Shown: positions 34,488-44,191, counted from the stretch's first letter. The stretch: 64,000 nucleotides of DNA from Pseudomonadota bacterium (GCA_019352035.1 JABBNZ010000003.1:24063-88062); one strand, 5' to 3'. Notes: generated by a model not told the origin, from the letters alone. Made by a program: numbers and translations.

Positions 34488-36179
34488 ATGAGAACGACGA
34501 CGGGGGCTGGCGGCTCGAGCACGCGCGTGGGCGGGCTCAGGTGGTGGGGCTGGGTCGCGCTCGCGATCGTGTGGCTGGTCACCATTCAGATCCGGCCGAT
34601 GCTGGACCCGGACGAGGGGCGATACGCCGAGATTCCGCGGGAGATGGTGACGACCGGCAACTGGATCACCCCCAGGCTCGATGGCCTCAAGTACTTCGAG
34701 AAGCCGGCGCTGCAGTACTGGGCGACGGCGGCGATCTACTCCGTGGTGGGCCTGAGCAACTGGAGCTCGCGGCTGTGGACGGTGCTGCTCGGCTTCGCCT
34801 GCCTGCCCATGATCTATGCCTGGGTCGCGCGCCTGTATGACAGGCGCTCGGCGGTCGCCTCGGTCGTGCTGCTCGCGCTGAGTCCGTACTTCGGGATCGT
34901 CAGCCATCTGGATCTGCTCGATGCGGGCTTCACCTTCTGGATGTGCGCCACGGTGTTCGCCTTCACCCGGGGGCAATGCGCGCCGCCCGGCTCGCGCAGC
35001 GAGCGCAACTGGGTGCTCCTCTCCTGGGCGCTCGCGGCACTGGCGATCCTGAGCAAGGGCATCGTCGTCTTCGTCCTCGATGGCGGGACGCTCATCCTGT
35101 ACTCCATCCTGGAGCGGGACCTGAGGCCCTGGCGCCGAATGCACTTCGCGCTCGGGGTGCCGATCCTCCTGGCGCTGGCGGCGCCCTGGTTCATCCTGGT
35201 CTCGCTGCGCAATCCGGATTTCGCGCCGTATTTCTTCATCCACGAGCACTTCCAGCGCTTCCTCACGACGGAGGCCCATCGCGTCGAGCCGTGGTGGTAT
35301 TTCCTCCCGCTGCTGGCGATCGGCGCCTTCCCGTGGCTCGTGCCCCTGGGCCGCGCATCGCTCGCCGCCTGGCGTGAGCCTGCCTCAGATTTCCAATTCA
35401 AGCCGCTGAAATTCCTATTGATATTTTCAGCGCTGACGGTCGTGTTCTTCTCCATTTCGGACTCGAAGCTCGCGACCTACATCCTGCCGATGTTCCCGCC
35501 GCTCGCGGCCTTCACCGGCGTTGCCATTGCCGGCCGGCCGGGATTCCTGGGGCGCACGACCCGCGCCGCGGCGGGTTTCGCTCTCTTCGTCGCCGCGGGG
35601 CTTCTCATCTATTCCCACCATCGCAACGGGATGATCCCGGGGGCGGCCATCGACTGGGCCATTGCCGCCGCGGTCGCGTCGCTGCTCGCCGCCGTGGCGA
35701 GCTGGAGGCGCTGGGACGGGGTGAGAGCGGCGGGTTCCGGGAGTGACGGTGACCCTGCGGCAGGCATCGGCCGGTCGCTGGCCGTCGCGCTCCTTTTCGT
35801 CTTCGTCTGGCAGGCGCTCTTGTGTGAATACACGGTCATACCGCCTTCGCGCTCGGCATACGCGCTCGTTCAGGCTGTGGCTCCGCAGGTGCATCCAGGC
35901 ACGACGCTCTACAGCGTCGGCCAGTACCGACAGACCATTCCACCCTATCTCGGCCGCAAGCTGATCCTCGTCGGCTTTGCGGGCGAGCTGCACTTCGGCG
36001 AGATGCGCCAGCCCGGCCTCGAGCAGGCGACGCCGGAGCAGTTCGTCCGGCAATGGGAGGCCAGCCGTGATGCCATTGCATTCTTCGCGCCGAGCGTGTG
36101 GGATCATTACCGCCGGCAGGGGCTGGCGGGACACGTCATCGCGCGGGACAGCTTCACGGTCGCGGTGAGCCGCTCGTGA
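34488..36179 (+). CDS. arnT: 4-amino-4-deoxy-L-arabinose lipid A transferase
   Basis: 563-residue GT83 membrane enzyme with about 12 helices. The periplasmic loop after TM1 carries LDPDEGRYAEIPREM with the catalytic aspartate and glutamate pair, and then GLKYFEKPALQYW. Transfers L-Ara4N from undecaprenyl phosphate to lipid A phosphate on the periplasmic face, lowering negative charge and giving resistance to polymyxin and cationic peptides. Overlaps the next gene by GTGA. Confidence 0.93.
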   Translation: MRTTTGAGGSSTRVGGLRWWGWVALAIVWLVTIQIRPMLDPDEGRYAEIPREMVTTGNWITPRLDGLKYFEKPALQYWATAAIYSVVGLSNWSSRLWTVLLGFACLPMIYAWVARLYDRRSAVASVVLLALSPYFGIVSHLDLLDAGFTFWMCATVFAFTRGQCAPPGSRSERNWVLLSWALAALAILSKGIVVFVLDGGTLILYSILERDLRPWRRMHFALGVPILLALAAPWFILVSLRNPDFAPYFFIHEHFQRFLTTEAHRVEPWWYFLPLLAIGAFPWLVPLGRASLAAWREPASDFQFKPLKFLLIFSALTVVFFSISDSKLATYILPMFPPLAAFTGVAIAGRPGFLGRTTRAAAGFALFVAAGLLIYSHHRNGMIPGAAIDWAIAAAVASLLAAVASWRRWDGVRAAGSGSDGDPAAGIGRSLAVALLFVFVWQALLCEYTVIPPSRSAYALVQAVAPQVHPGTTLYSVGQYRQTIPPYLGRKLILVGFAGELHFGEMRQPGLEQATPEQFVRQWEASRDAIAFFAPSVWDHYRRQGLAGHVIARDSFTVAVSRS

Positions 36180-36547
36180 GGCTCTCGGCTTTTGGATTCC
36201 TATGCGGCGGCGTGTTGCTCAATGCCGTGGCGCAGCTCGGTCTGAAGGCCGCAACGGATGCCACCGGGCCACTGTTCGGCGGCGACGTGCCGGCGCTGCG
36301 CCGCGGGCTCGAGCTGCTCTCGGTGCCGTGGCTCTGGCTCGCGCTGGGATGCTATGGGTTGAGCGTCATCGTGTGGCTGGTGGGGCTCTCGCGCGTGCCG
36401 GTGAGTCAGGCCTACCCGCTGCTCTCGATGGGCTACGTCATCAACGTTGGCCTCGCCTGGTGGCTGCTCGGGGAGGTGCCCAACGCGCAGCGAGTGGCGG
36501 GCATCGCAGTGATCGTATTCGGAGTCGTGTTGGTGGCGAGATCATGA
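36176..36547 (+). CDS. SMR-type flippase subunit, ArnE/ArnF-like
   Basis: 123 residues, four TM helices, from a GTG that overlaps the arnT stop. YPLLSMGYVINVGLAWWLLG and RVAGIAVIVFGVVLVARS are the EamA/SMR-type third and fourth helices. In enterics ArnE and ArnF form a heterodimer that flips undecaprenyl-Ara4N; here only one gene is present, so a homodimer or an unlinked partner is implied. Confidence 0.82.
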   Translation: MRLSAFGFLCGGVLLNAVAQLGLKAATDATGPLFGGDVPALRRGLELLSVPWLWLALGCYGLSVIVWLVGLSRVPVSQAYPLLSMGYVINVGLAWWLLGEVPNAQRVAGIAVIVFGVVLVARS

Positions 36548-37671
36548 AGCCGTTCCTGCCGTTTACCCGGCCGACGATCGATGAGGAAACCATCCAGGGC
36601 GTGGTCGAGGTGCTGCGCTCGGGATGGCTCGCGAGCGGCCCGAACGTCAGGAAATTCGAGGCGGCGCTGTCGGAGTACCTCGGCGGCCGCCCCGTGCGCA
36701 CGCAGACCTCCGCGACGGCGAGCCTCGAGCACGCGCTCCTCGCCGCCGGGATCGGGGCGGGGGATGAGGTCATCACTCCCGCGATGAGCTTCGTCGCCAC
36801 CGCGAACGTCATCGTCCGGGTGGGCGCCCGGCCCGTGTTCGTCGACGTCGGCCTCGATACGCGCAACATCGACTTCGACCAGGTGGAGGCCGCCATCACC
36901 CCGCGCACCCGCGCGATCATGCCGGTGCATTTCGCCGGCCTGCCGGTCGACATGGAGCGGCTGTATGACATCGCCGCGCGCCACCGCCTGCGCGTCATCG
37001 AGGATGCCGCCCACGCGATCGGCTCCGCGTGGCGCGGCAAGCGCATCGGCAGCTTCGGCGACCTGGTCTGCTTCAGCTTCCATCCCAACAAGAACCTCAC
37101 CTCCATCGAGGGCGGCTGCGTCGCCGGCGGCTCCCCGGAGGAGGTGAGCCGGCTCGAGCTGCACCGCTTCCACGGCCAGAGCAAGGGGGCGGCGGATGAG
37201 TTCGACACGATCTTTCCCGCCGGCAAGGCCAACCTGTCGGACGTGTCGGCGCGGGTCGGACTCGGCCAGCTCGCCTCGCTGGAGCGGTTCAACGCCCGGC
37301 GCCGCGAGCTCGCCGCGCGTTATTTCAGGCTATGGGAACGCGATGCGCCCGTGCGTCTGCCGGCGCGCGGCGACGAGGGCCACAACTGGCACATTTTCGC
37401 GCCGCTCCTGCCGCTCGATCGGCTGCGCATCACGCGCCTGCAGTTCATCGAGCAGATGGCCGAGCGGGGCATCGGTGTCGGCATGCACTACGCGGCCATT
37501 CACCTCTTCACGGCCTATCGCGCCATGGGCTATCACGACGGTCAGTTCCCGAATGCCGAGCGGATCGGCCACGAGACGGTGACGCTGCCGCTCTTCCCGG
37601 CGATGGAGCTGCCGGATGTCGATCGCGTCGTCGAGGCGACGACCGACATCCTGAGGAGCGCGGCAAAGTGA
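36544..37671 (+). CDS. arnB: UDP-Ara4O aminotransferase ArnB
   Basis: 375-residue PLP aminotransferase of the DegT/DnrJ/EryC1 family. PLP lysine K183 in HPNKNLTS; the SATASLEHALLAAG helix binds phosphate; GMHYAAIHLF is a family mark. Transfers an amino group from glutamate to UDP-Ara4O, giving UDP-L-Ara4N. Start overlaps the upstream stop (ATGA), and the stop overlaps arnC (GTGA). Confidence 0.95.
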   Translation: MKPFLPFTRPTIDEETIQGVVEVLRSGWLASGPNVRKFEAALSEYLGGRPVRTQTSATASLEHALLAAGIGAGDEVITPAMSFVATANVIVRVGARPVFVDVGLDTRNIDFDQVEAAITPRTRAIMPVHFAGLPVDMERLYDIAARHRLRVIEDAAHAIGSAWRGKRIGSFGDLVCFSFHPNKNLTSIEGGCVAGGSPEEVSRLELHRFHGQSKGAADEFDTIFPAGKANLSDVSARVGLGQLASLERFNARRRELAARYFRLWERDAPVRLPARGDEGHNWHIFAPLLPLDRLRITRLQFIEQMAERGIGVGMHYAAIHLFTAYRAMGYHDGQFPNAERIGHETVTLPLFPAMELPDVDRVVEATTDILRSAAK

Positions 37672-38732
37672 CCGCGACGGTCTCGATCGTCATTCCGGTC
37701 TTCAACGAGGAAGCGGGCCTCGAGTCGCTCTTCGCGCGCCTCTATCCCGCGCTGGATGCGCTCGGGCGGCCTTACGAGGTGATTTTCGTCGACGACGGCA
37801 GCCGCGACCGCTCCGCGGCCGTGCTGCGGGAGCAGTTCGAGCGCCGGCCGGACGCCACGCGCGTGATGCTGCTCACCCGCAATGCCGGCCAGCACATGGC
37901 CATTCTCGCGGGCTTCGCCCATTCGCGCGGCGATTACGTCATCACGCTCGATGCGGATCTGCAGAATCCCCCGGAGGAGATCGGCAAGCTGGTCGCCGCG
38001 ATGGATCAGGGGGCCGACTACGTCGGGACCGTGCGCGCGCGCCGACATGACATCTACTGGCGCAAGGTCGCCTCGCGCTTGATGAACCGCATCCGCGAGC
38101 GCACCACGCAGATCCAGATCACCGATCAGGGCTGCATGCTGCGCGCCTACCACCGCACCATCGTCGATGCGATCAATCGCTGCGTGGAGGTGAGCACGTA
38201 CGTTCCGGCATTGGGGTACAGCTTCGCTCGTCATCCCGTGGAGATCGAGGTCGCGCATGCGCAGCGCACCGCCGGCCAGTCGAAGTACTCCGTCTATCGG
38301 CTGATCCGGCTCAACTTCGATCTCATGACCGGCTTCTCGGTGGCGCCGCTGCAGTTCTTCACCATGGCCGGGATGGCGCTCGCACTCCTCTCGCTGTTCT
38401 TCGTCATCGTGCTCGCGATCCGGCGCATCTTCATCGGGCCCGAGGTTCAGGGCGTATTCACCCTCTTCGGCATCGCCTTCTTCCTGATCGGAGTACTGCT
38501 CATCGGTCTTGGGGTCGTGGGCGAGTACGTCGGACGCATTTATGAACAGGTGAGGCAGCGCCCGCGGTATACCGTCTCCGCGCTGATGGAAGGAGACGAG
38601 GCGTCGCTCCGCTGGACCCGCCAGTCGAGCCCACAAAACCGGCACATCGAGCGCGTCGAAGGCCTGCGCTCGGAGATCGACCACACGGAGATGCTGCGCG
38701 CCGAGCGCGCGCAAGGCCCGACGGGTGAGTAG
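37668..38732 (+). CDS. arnC: Undecaprenyl-phosphate Ara4FN transferase ArnC
   Basis: 354 residues, GTG start overlapping the arnB stop. GT2 domain with SIVIPVFNEE, VDDGSRDRS and the DADLQNPPEEI metal motif, then two TM helices (about 225-275) typical of ArnC/DPM1-like enzymes. Attaches the formylated sugar to undecaprenyl phosphate. The C-terminal 35 residues are a hydrophilic extension. Stop overlaps the next gene by 8 bases. Confidence 0.94.
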   Translation: MTATVSIVIPVFNEEAGLESLFARLYPALDALGRPYEVIFVDDGSRDRSAAVLREQFERRPDATRVMLLTRNAGQHMAILAGFAHSRGDYVITLDADLQNPPEEIGKLVAAMDQGADYVGTVRARRHDIYWRKVASRLMNRIRERTTQIQITDQGCMLRAYHRTIVDAINRCVEVSTYVPALGYSFARHPVEIEVAHAQRTAGQSKYSVYRLIRLNFDLMTGFSVAPLQFFTMAGMALALLSLFFVIVLAIRRIFIGPEVQGVFTLFGIAFFLIGVLLIGLGVVGEYVGRIYEQVRQRPRYTVSALMEGDEASLRWTRQSSPQNRHIERVEGLRSEIDHTEMLRAERAQGPTGE

Positions 38733-39654
38733 CGCCCGGGCGGTCGTCTTTGCCTATCACGATGTAGGCGTCCGTTGCCTCAAGGTCTTGCTGTCCGCCA
38801 AGATCGATGTGCCTCTGGTCGTCACGGTCAAGGACGATCCGAAGGAGAACCGGTGGTACGCGAGCGTTGCCGACACGGCGCGCGAGTACGGGTTGCCGGT
38901 GATGATGCCGGACGGCGTCCGCGAAGAGGAGCTGAGCGAGCGGGTGGCGCAGCTCGCGCCCGATTTCATCTTCTCCTTCTATTATCGCTCGATAATCGGC
39001 GCGCCGATCCTGAGCAGCGCCCGCCGGGGCGCGCTCAACATGCACGGCTCGCTGCTGCCGAAGTACCGCGGGCGGGCGCCGGTCAACTGGGCCATCCTCA
39101 ACGGAGAGCTTCAGACCGGTGCGACGCTGCACTACATGGTGGAGCGCGCCGATGCCGGCGACATCGTCGATCAGCTCGCCGTGCCGATACTCGAGGACGA
39201 CGATGCGCGCGAGGTGTTCGGCAAAGTCACCGCCGCGGCGGAGATCGTGCTGGCCCGTTCCCTCCCGGGCCTCATCGAGGGCGACGCGCCGCGCAGGCCG
39301 CAGCTCATCGAGCCCGGACAGTACTTCGGCAGGCGAACGGCGCAGGACGGACGGATCGACTGGAGCCAGCCGGCGGTTCGCATCCACAATCTGGTGCGCG
39401 CCGTGGCGCCTCCGTTCCCTGGCGCGTTCACCGAGGTCAGCGGGCGGACCTGGTGGCTGCATCGCACGCGGATGGAGCCGAAGGCCATCACACCGTCGGA
39501 GCGGCCGAGACTCTTTGGTGCACAGGGGGGCTGTTATGCGGCCTGCCGGGATGGCGGCGTCCTCAGAATTCTTGCCGCCGCAAGCGCGGACGGGCCGCTC
39601 GATCTCCCGCGGCTGTCGCGTGAGCTCGAAATGCGCCCGGCGGCGTTGGGTTGA
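38725..39654 (+). CDS. arnA: UDP-Ara4N formyltransferase (ArnA N-terminal half)
   Basis: 309 residues from GTG 38725, overlapping arnC by 8 bases. N10-formyl-THF transferase fold with catalytic N105 and H107 (NMHGSLLPKYRG) and D143 (ADAGD); C-terminal OB-like domain with NLVRAVAPPFPGAF. Formylates UDP-Ara4N. In E. coli this is fused to the dehydrogenase; here the two lie 4.3 kb apart in one operon. Confidence 0.92.
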   Translation: MSSARAVVFAYHDVGVRCLKVLLSAKIDVPLVVTVKDDPKENRWYASVADTAREYGLPVMMPDGVREEELSERVAQLAPDFIFSFYYRSIIGAPILSSARRGALNMHGSLLPKYRGRAPVNWAILNGELQTGATLHYMVERADAGDIVDQLAVPILEDDDAREVFGKVTAAAEIVLARSLPGLIEGDAPRRPQLIEPGQYFGRRTAQDGRIDWSQPAVRIHNLVRAVAPPFPGAFTEVSGRTWWLHRTRMEPKAITPSERPRLFGAQGGCYAACRDGGVLRILAAASADGPLDLPRLSRELEMRPAALG

Positions 39655-39681
39655 TCCAGGATCCGGCTGAGAGCGCGGGAT

Positions 39682-40623
39682 ATGGGCACCATCGCGCTCA
39701 AGATCGACGTCGATACCTTTAGAGGCACGCGAGAAGGCGTGCCTCGCCTCGCCGCGGCGCTCGAGCGCGCGGGCGCTCGGGCAACGTTCCTGTTCAGCCT
39801 CGGACCCGATCACACGGGCAGGGCGATCAAGCGGGTGTTTCGCCGCGGGTTCCTGGGAAAGGTGCGGCGGACCTCGGTCACTCAGCATTACGGCGTCAAA
39901 ACCCTGATGTACGGCGTGCTCCTTCCGGGCCCCCACATCGCGCGGCGCTGTGCGGACACGCTTCGGGAAATCGCGCGGCGCGGATTCGAGGTGGGAGTCC
40001 ACACCTACGACCACATCAAGTGGCAGGACGGGGTGGCGCGGGCCAGCGAGCCGTGGACCCGGCGGCAGCTCGTGCTCGCGCGTGAGGAGTTCATTCGGGT
40101 ATTCGATCGGCCGCCGCAGTCGCACGGCGCGGCGGGCTGGCAGGTGAATCGCAGCGTGCCCGGGCTGGAGCGGGAGCTTGGATTTCGACATGCGTCGGAC
40201 ACGAGAGGGGAGGAACCCTTCGTGCCGGTGGTCGGGGGCAGCGAGGTCGACGTGCCCCAGTTGCCGACGACACTGCCCACGCTTGATGAGTTGATCGGGC
40301 GTGAGGAGCTTATGGCCACCGACCCGGTGGAGCATCTGCTTGCCCTCACCGCGGACGGCCGCGATCACGTATTCACGCTGCACGCGGAGCTCGAGGGCGG
40401 CGCCTACCTCGAGGGGTTCGAGCGGCTGCTGCGGACCTGGCGGGCGCGGGGATCGAATCTCACGGACCTGGGATCCTACGTGCGCGGCCTCGATCTATCG
40501 CGGCTGCCGCGCTGCGAGATCGCATCCGGCACGGTGGCGGGCCGATCGGGCACTCTCGCCGTCCAAGGGCGGCGCGTCCCGCGAGCGGGACCGGCCGGCA
40601 CCACTGCAAGGACCTCCCGGTAA
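39682..40623 (+). CDS. arnD: Undecaprenyl-Ara4FN deformylase ArnD
   Basis: 313-residue NodB-like polysaccharide deacetylase fold. Metal motif aspartates in LKIDVDTF, and histidines in VGVHTYDHIKWQD. Removes the formyl group from the undecaprenyl-linked sugar before it is flipped. It closes the arn operon. The final about 30 residues (after LPRCEIASG) are Arg/Gly-rich and may be a degraded tail. Confidence 0.93.
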   Translation: MGTIALKIDVDTFRGTREGVPRLAAALERAGARATFLFSLGPDHTGRAIKRVFRRGFLGKVRRTSVTQHYGVKTLMYGVLLPGPHIARRCADTLREIARRGFEVGVHTYDHIKWQDGVARASEPWTRRQLVLAREEFIRVFDRPPQSHGAAGWQVNRSVPGLERELGFRHASDTRGEEPFVPVVGGSEVDVPQLPTTLPTLDELIGREELMATDPVEHLLALTADGRDHVFTLHAELEGGAYLEGFERLLRTWRARGSNLTDLGSYVRGLDLSRLPRCEIASGTVAGRSGTLAVQGRRVPRAGPAGTTARTSR

Positions 40624-41193
40624 GCTCATTCAGGGACCTTGAATTCCCGGGCCAGAGCGCCTAGCTACCCGAACGCGCCGGAAAACAGCTCATCCAGGGC
40701 GGCCACGATCGCATCGGCCTCATCGGCGAGCGACCCGACACACTCGCCCAAGTTGGCGAGCGACACAATCTCCAACGGATGCAGCACTACTGCGGCTCCC
40801 TTCACCTTGAAGGTCGGATTGAGGCGCGGATCGGCAATTTGACCGAGCTCAACCTTCCGCGCGAGTGGGATCACGATACGGCGACGATAGAGAAGCGATG
40901 CGAGGACTCCAAAGAGGTTGTCCGTAACGCCCTCGATAGCACTCCGGCCGTCATCGGTCCAGCCTATTTCCGCGAGGCCGGCGAGGGCGTAAGTGCGGCT
41001 GCGAGCGCTCCGCCGAACGCCTCACGCTCAGCGGCAAGCGGCAGCGTCAGAGCGGCAAGAATGGCGAGTGTCCTCGTTGCCGAAGTCACGGGAATGCGAG
41101 CCCGGAAACCCGGTGTTGACTCCCTCCATGCCATTCATTCGCGTTGCGATTGCCGCTGGCATTGCGGAAGGCTCCGAGGGAGAATCAGTGCCC
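40624..41193. other. Degraded region between arnD and the oxidoreductase
   Basis: 570 bases. Contains the CcdB remnant (40665-41021, minus). From 41022 to 41193 I see nothing coding apart from the upstream in-frame run of the oxidoreductase, which has no family match before 41194. The GC content and codon pattern look less regular than in the flanking genes. Confidence 0.5.
40665..41021 (-). pseudogene. CcdB-family toxin remnant
   Basis: The C-terminal 65 codons read as CcdB: RRIVIPLARKVELGQIADPR, LNPTFKVKGAAVVLHPLEIV, then DAIVAALDELF at the end, including the VAAL(D)xLFxG tail that contacts gyrase in the family. The N-terminal FDVYxNP block is missing; the open frame continues upstream to 41021 without homology, and a GTG at 40874 would give only 69 residues. 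No CcdA antitoxin is visible nearby. Confidence 0.6.
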
Positions 41194-42192
41194 ATGAGTG
41201 ACATACCTGCTGCGATGACTGCGATCGAGATCGCCACCCCGGGCCCGCCGGAGGCGCTGCGGCCGGGCTCACGGCCGGTGCCGGAGCCGGGTCCGGGGGA
41301 AGTGCTGATCAGGGTCGCGGCGGCTGGCGTCAATCGTCCCGACGTGATGCAGCGCAAGGGCCTGTATCCGCCGCCGGCCGGCGTGACCGACATCCCGGGT
41401 CTCGAGGTGGCGGGGGAGGTCGTGCGGGCCGGCGCCGACGTCAGTACTCCTGCTGTCGGTGCGCGCGTCTGCGCGCTAGTGGCCGGGGGCGGGTACGCCG
41501 AATACGTTGCCGCGCCAGCGGCCCAATGCCTTCCCGTCCCCGGGACGTTGTCGATGGAGGAGGCGGCAGCGTTGCCGGAGACCTTCTTCACCGTCTACTA
41601 CAACGTCTTCATGCGCGCACGACTTCGTCCCGGCGAGACGTTGCTGGCGCACGGCGGCTCGAGCGGTATCGGCACCACCGCGATCATGCTGGGCAAGGCG
41701 TTTGGCGCGCGTGTCATCGTCACGGCCGGGACTGCCGAGAAGTGCGCTGCATGCCGGACGCTTGGCGCGGATGTCGCCGTCAACTACAAGGAGGAGGATT
41801 TCGCGGCGCGGACGCTCGAGGCCACGGGAGGGCGTGGGGCCGACGTCATTCTCGACATGGTCGGGGGCGAGTACCTGGCGCGCAACATGGCCGCGGCCGC
41901 GGTGAACGGCCGGATCTCGATCATCGCGACTCAGCGCGGCGCCAAGGCCGAGATCGACCTGCGCGGCCTCATGATGAAACGTCTCTGGGTCGGCGGCGCG
42001 ACCCTGCGGCCGCAAACGGTGGAGAGCAAGGGCGAGATCGCCGCCGCGCTTCGCAGGGAAGTCTGGCCGCTCGTCGAGTCGAAGTCGCTACGGCCCGTGA
42101 TCCATGCGCGTTTCCCGCTGCGCGAGGCGGCGCGGGCCCACGCCCTCATGGAATCCGGCGAGCACATCGGCAAGATCGTGCTGCTCGTCTGA
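41194..42192 (+). CDS. NAD(P)H quinone oxidoreductase (PIG3 type)
   Basis: 332 residues of zinc-free MDR. AAAGVNRPDVMQRKGLYPPP and GLEVAGEVV mark the PIG3/quinone reductase group; the NADPH site is HGGSSGIGTTAIMLGKAFGA; RISIIATQRG and the closing GEHIGKIVLLV complete the fold. Reduces quinones or enones with NADPH. GTG 41188 is an alternative start, 5 bases after GGGAGA, while ATG 41194 lies 11 bases after it. Confidence 0.9.
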   Translation: MSDIPAAMTAIEIATPGPPEALRPGSRPVPEPGPGEVLIRVAAAGVNRPDVMQRKGLYPPPAGVTDIPGLEVAGEVVRAGADVSTPAVGARVCALVAGGGYAEYVAAPAAQCLPVPGTLSMEEAAALPETFFTVYYNVFMRARLRPGETLLAHGGSSGIGTTAIMLGKAFGARVIVTAGTAEKCAACRTLGADVAVNYKEEDFAARTLEATGGRGADVILDMVGGEYLARNMAAAAVNGRISIIATQRGAKAEIDLRGLMMKRLWVGGATLRPQTVESKGEIAAALRREVWPLVESKSLRPVIHARFPLREAARAHALMESGEHIGKIVLLV

Positions 42193-42248
42193 ACGGTCGC
42201 GGAGCCGCCGGCGCGACGGCAGCGGCGCTCATCGGATCTCTCCGCGCC

Positions 42249-42280
42249 GGAAACCTCGCCCCTCAGGGCGGGGAAGACGT
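42249..42280. repeat. Dispersed hairpin element, copy 2
   Basis: GGAAACC, 8-bp stem (42254-42261 with 42266-42273, loop CTCA, one T-G pair), then AAGACGT. Shares GGAAA and the 11-base GGGGAAGACGT with copy 1 at 11108-11140. Its last base is the first base of the cysNC stop codon on the minus strand, so it forms the 3' end of that transcript. Confidence 0.6.
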
Positions 42281-44178
42281 CAGGAGATGACCTGTCGCTC
42301 CCGCAACGCCGCGAGGATGCGTTGGGCGGCATCCTCCGCGGAGCCCTGGTTGGTGTCGACGACGACCTCGGCGTGCTCCGGTGCCTCGTAAGGGGAGTCG
42401 ATGCCGGTGAAGTTCTTGATCTTGCCCGCGAGCGCCCGGGCGTAGAGACCCTTGGGGTCGCGCTGCTTGCAGATCTCGAGCGGCGTATCGACGTGGATCT
42501 CGATGAACTCGCCCTCCTCGACCAACTCCCGGACCATGCGCCGCTCGGCGCGGAAGGGGGAGATGAACGAGCAGAGCACGATCGCTCCGGCATCGACGAA
42601 GAGGCGCGCGACTTCGCCCACGCGCCGGATGTTCTCCACCCGGTCGGCATCGGTGAAGCCCAGGTCCCGGTTCAAGCCATGGCGCACGTTGTCCCCGTCC
42701 AGCATGTACGTGTGCGTACCCTGGGCGTGCAGCTCCCGCTCCACGATGTTGGCGATGGTGCTCTTGCCGGAGCCGGAGAGCCCGGTGAACCAGAGGATGG
42801 CGGGGCGGTGGCCGTTCAAGCGCGTGCGCGCCGCCTTGTCGACGAGCAACGCCTGGCGGTGGATGTTGGTGGCGCGGCGCAGCCCGAAGGCGATCATGCC
42901 GGCGCCGGCCGTGGCGTTGGTGAAGCGGTCGATCAGCACGAAGGCGCCGGTCTCGCGGTTCTCCGAGTAGGGATCGAAGGCGACCGGAGTCGCCGTCGCG
43001 AGATTGCAGAGGCCGATCTCGTTGAGCCCGAGCGTCCTGGCGGCGATGTGCTCCAGGGTGTTGACGTCGGTCTTGTGCTTGAGGCTCGTCACCCGCGCGG
43101 GCACGTATTGGGTGCCGATCCGCATGAGGTACGAGCGTCCCGGCAGCATCGGCTCCTCGATCATCCACAGCACCTGCGCGGCGAACTGATCGACGACCTC
43201 GGGCCGGGCCTGCGGCTGCGCAAGCATGTCGCCGCGCGCCACGTCCACCTCGTCGGACAGGGTGAGCGTGACGGCATCGCCGGCGCGCGCCTCAGGCAGA
43301 TCCCCATCCGCGGTCACGATGCGCGCGACGTGGGTATCGCGCCCGGACGCCGCGACGATCACGGGATCGCCCGGCCGCACCACGCCGGAGGCGACGGTGC
43401 CGCAGAAGCCGCGGAAGTCGAGGTTGGGGCGGTTGACCCACTGCACGGGGAAGCGGAACGGCTTGCCGTCGAGCCCTTCGGTCGCATCGAGGCCTTCCAG
43501 GTGCTCGATGATCGTAGGTCCCTCGTACCAGCCCGTCCGCGCCGAGCGCGCGGTGACGTTGTCGCCGTAGCGTGCCGAGACGGGAATCGGTGTGATCGAG
43601 CTGAAGGAGAGCGCCTGCGCGAAGCCGAGATAATCGCCGACGATGTGGTGGAAGCGCTCGCCGGAGAAGTCGACCAGGTCGATCTTGTTGACCGCGAGCA
43701 CGACGTGCCGGATGCCGAGGAGCGAGCAGATGTAGCTGTGCCGGCGGGTCTGGGTCAGGACGCCCTTGCGCGCATCGATCAGGATCACCGCGGCGTGGGA
43801 GTTGGAGGCACCCGTCGCCATGTTGCGCGTGTACTGCTCGTGGCCCGGTGTGTCCGCCACGATGAAGGCGCGGCGCGGCGTCGAGAAGAACCGGTATGCC
43901 ACATCGATGGTGATGCCCTGCTCGCGCTCGGCCTCCAGGCCATCGACGAGGAGGGCGAAATCGATGTCGTCCCCGGTGGTGCCGTGCTTGCGGCTGTCGC
44001 GCTCGAGCGCCGCGAGCTGGTCCTCGAGAATGAGCTTGGTGTCGTAGAGGAGGCGGCCGATGAGCGTCGATTTGCCGTCGTCCACCGAGCCGCAGGTGAG
44101 AAAGCGCAGCAGCCCCTTCGTAGGTCCCCCGCGGCCGCCCGGGCTCACCGTCACCTGATCGTGCGCATAAGCGGTCAA
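42280..44178 (-). CDS. cysNC: CysN-CysC fusion: ATP sulfurylase GTPase and APS kinase
   Basis: 632 residues. EF-Tu-like GTPase CysN: P-loop [10 protein letters not shown] (about 29-38), [17 protein letters not shown], and NKIDLVD. APS kinase domain from about 455 with P-loop [10 protein letters not shown] (K472) and [15 protein letters not shown]. Catalyses GTP-driven APS formation with CysD and then phosphorylates APS to PAPS. The only good start is TTG 44178 with GGAGG 7 bases upstream; ATG codons nearby are out of frame. It starts 13 bases after the cysD stop. Known for NodQ-type proteins. Confidence 0.93.
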   Translation of the reverse strand: MTAYAHDQVTVSPGGRGGPTKGLLRFLTCGSVDDGKSTLIGRLLYDTKLILEDQLAALERDSRKHGTTGDDIDFALLVDGLEAEREQGITIDVAYRFFSTPRRAFIVADTPGHEQYTRNMATGASNSHAAVILIDARKGVLTQTRRHSYICSLLGIRHVVLAVNKIDLVDFSGERFHHIVGDYLGFAQALSFSSITPIPVSARYGDNVTARSARTGWYEGPTIIEHLEGLDATEGLDGKPFRFPVQWVNRPNLDFRGFCGTVASGVVRPGDPVIVAASGRDTHVARIVTADGDLPEARAGDAVTLTLSDEVDVARGDMLAQPQARPEVVDQFAAQVLWMIEEPMLPGRSYLMRIGTQYVPARVTSLKHKTDVNTLEHIAARTLGLNEIGLCNLATATPVAFDPYSENRETGAFVLIDRFTNATAGAGMIAFGLRRATNIHRQALLVDKAARTRLNGHRPAILWFTGLSGSGKSTIANIVERELHAQGTHTYMLDGDNVRHGLNRDLGFTDADRVENIRRVGEVARLFVDAGAIVLCSFISPFRAERRMVRELVEEGEFIEIHVDTPLEICKQRDPKGLYARALAGKIKNFTGIDSPYEAPEHAEVVVDTNQGSAEDAAQRILAALRERQVIS

Positions 44179-44191
44179 GCTCTTGCCTCCA

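Noticed and set aside
33411-35279. Long minus-strand frame of 622 codons across the arn dehydrogenase and arnT genes
   Set aside because: Arg/Asp/His-rich low-complexity translation, antisense to two well-conserved genes; a product of high GC.
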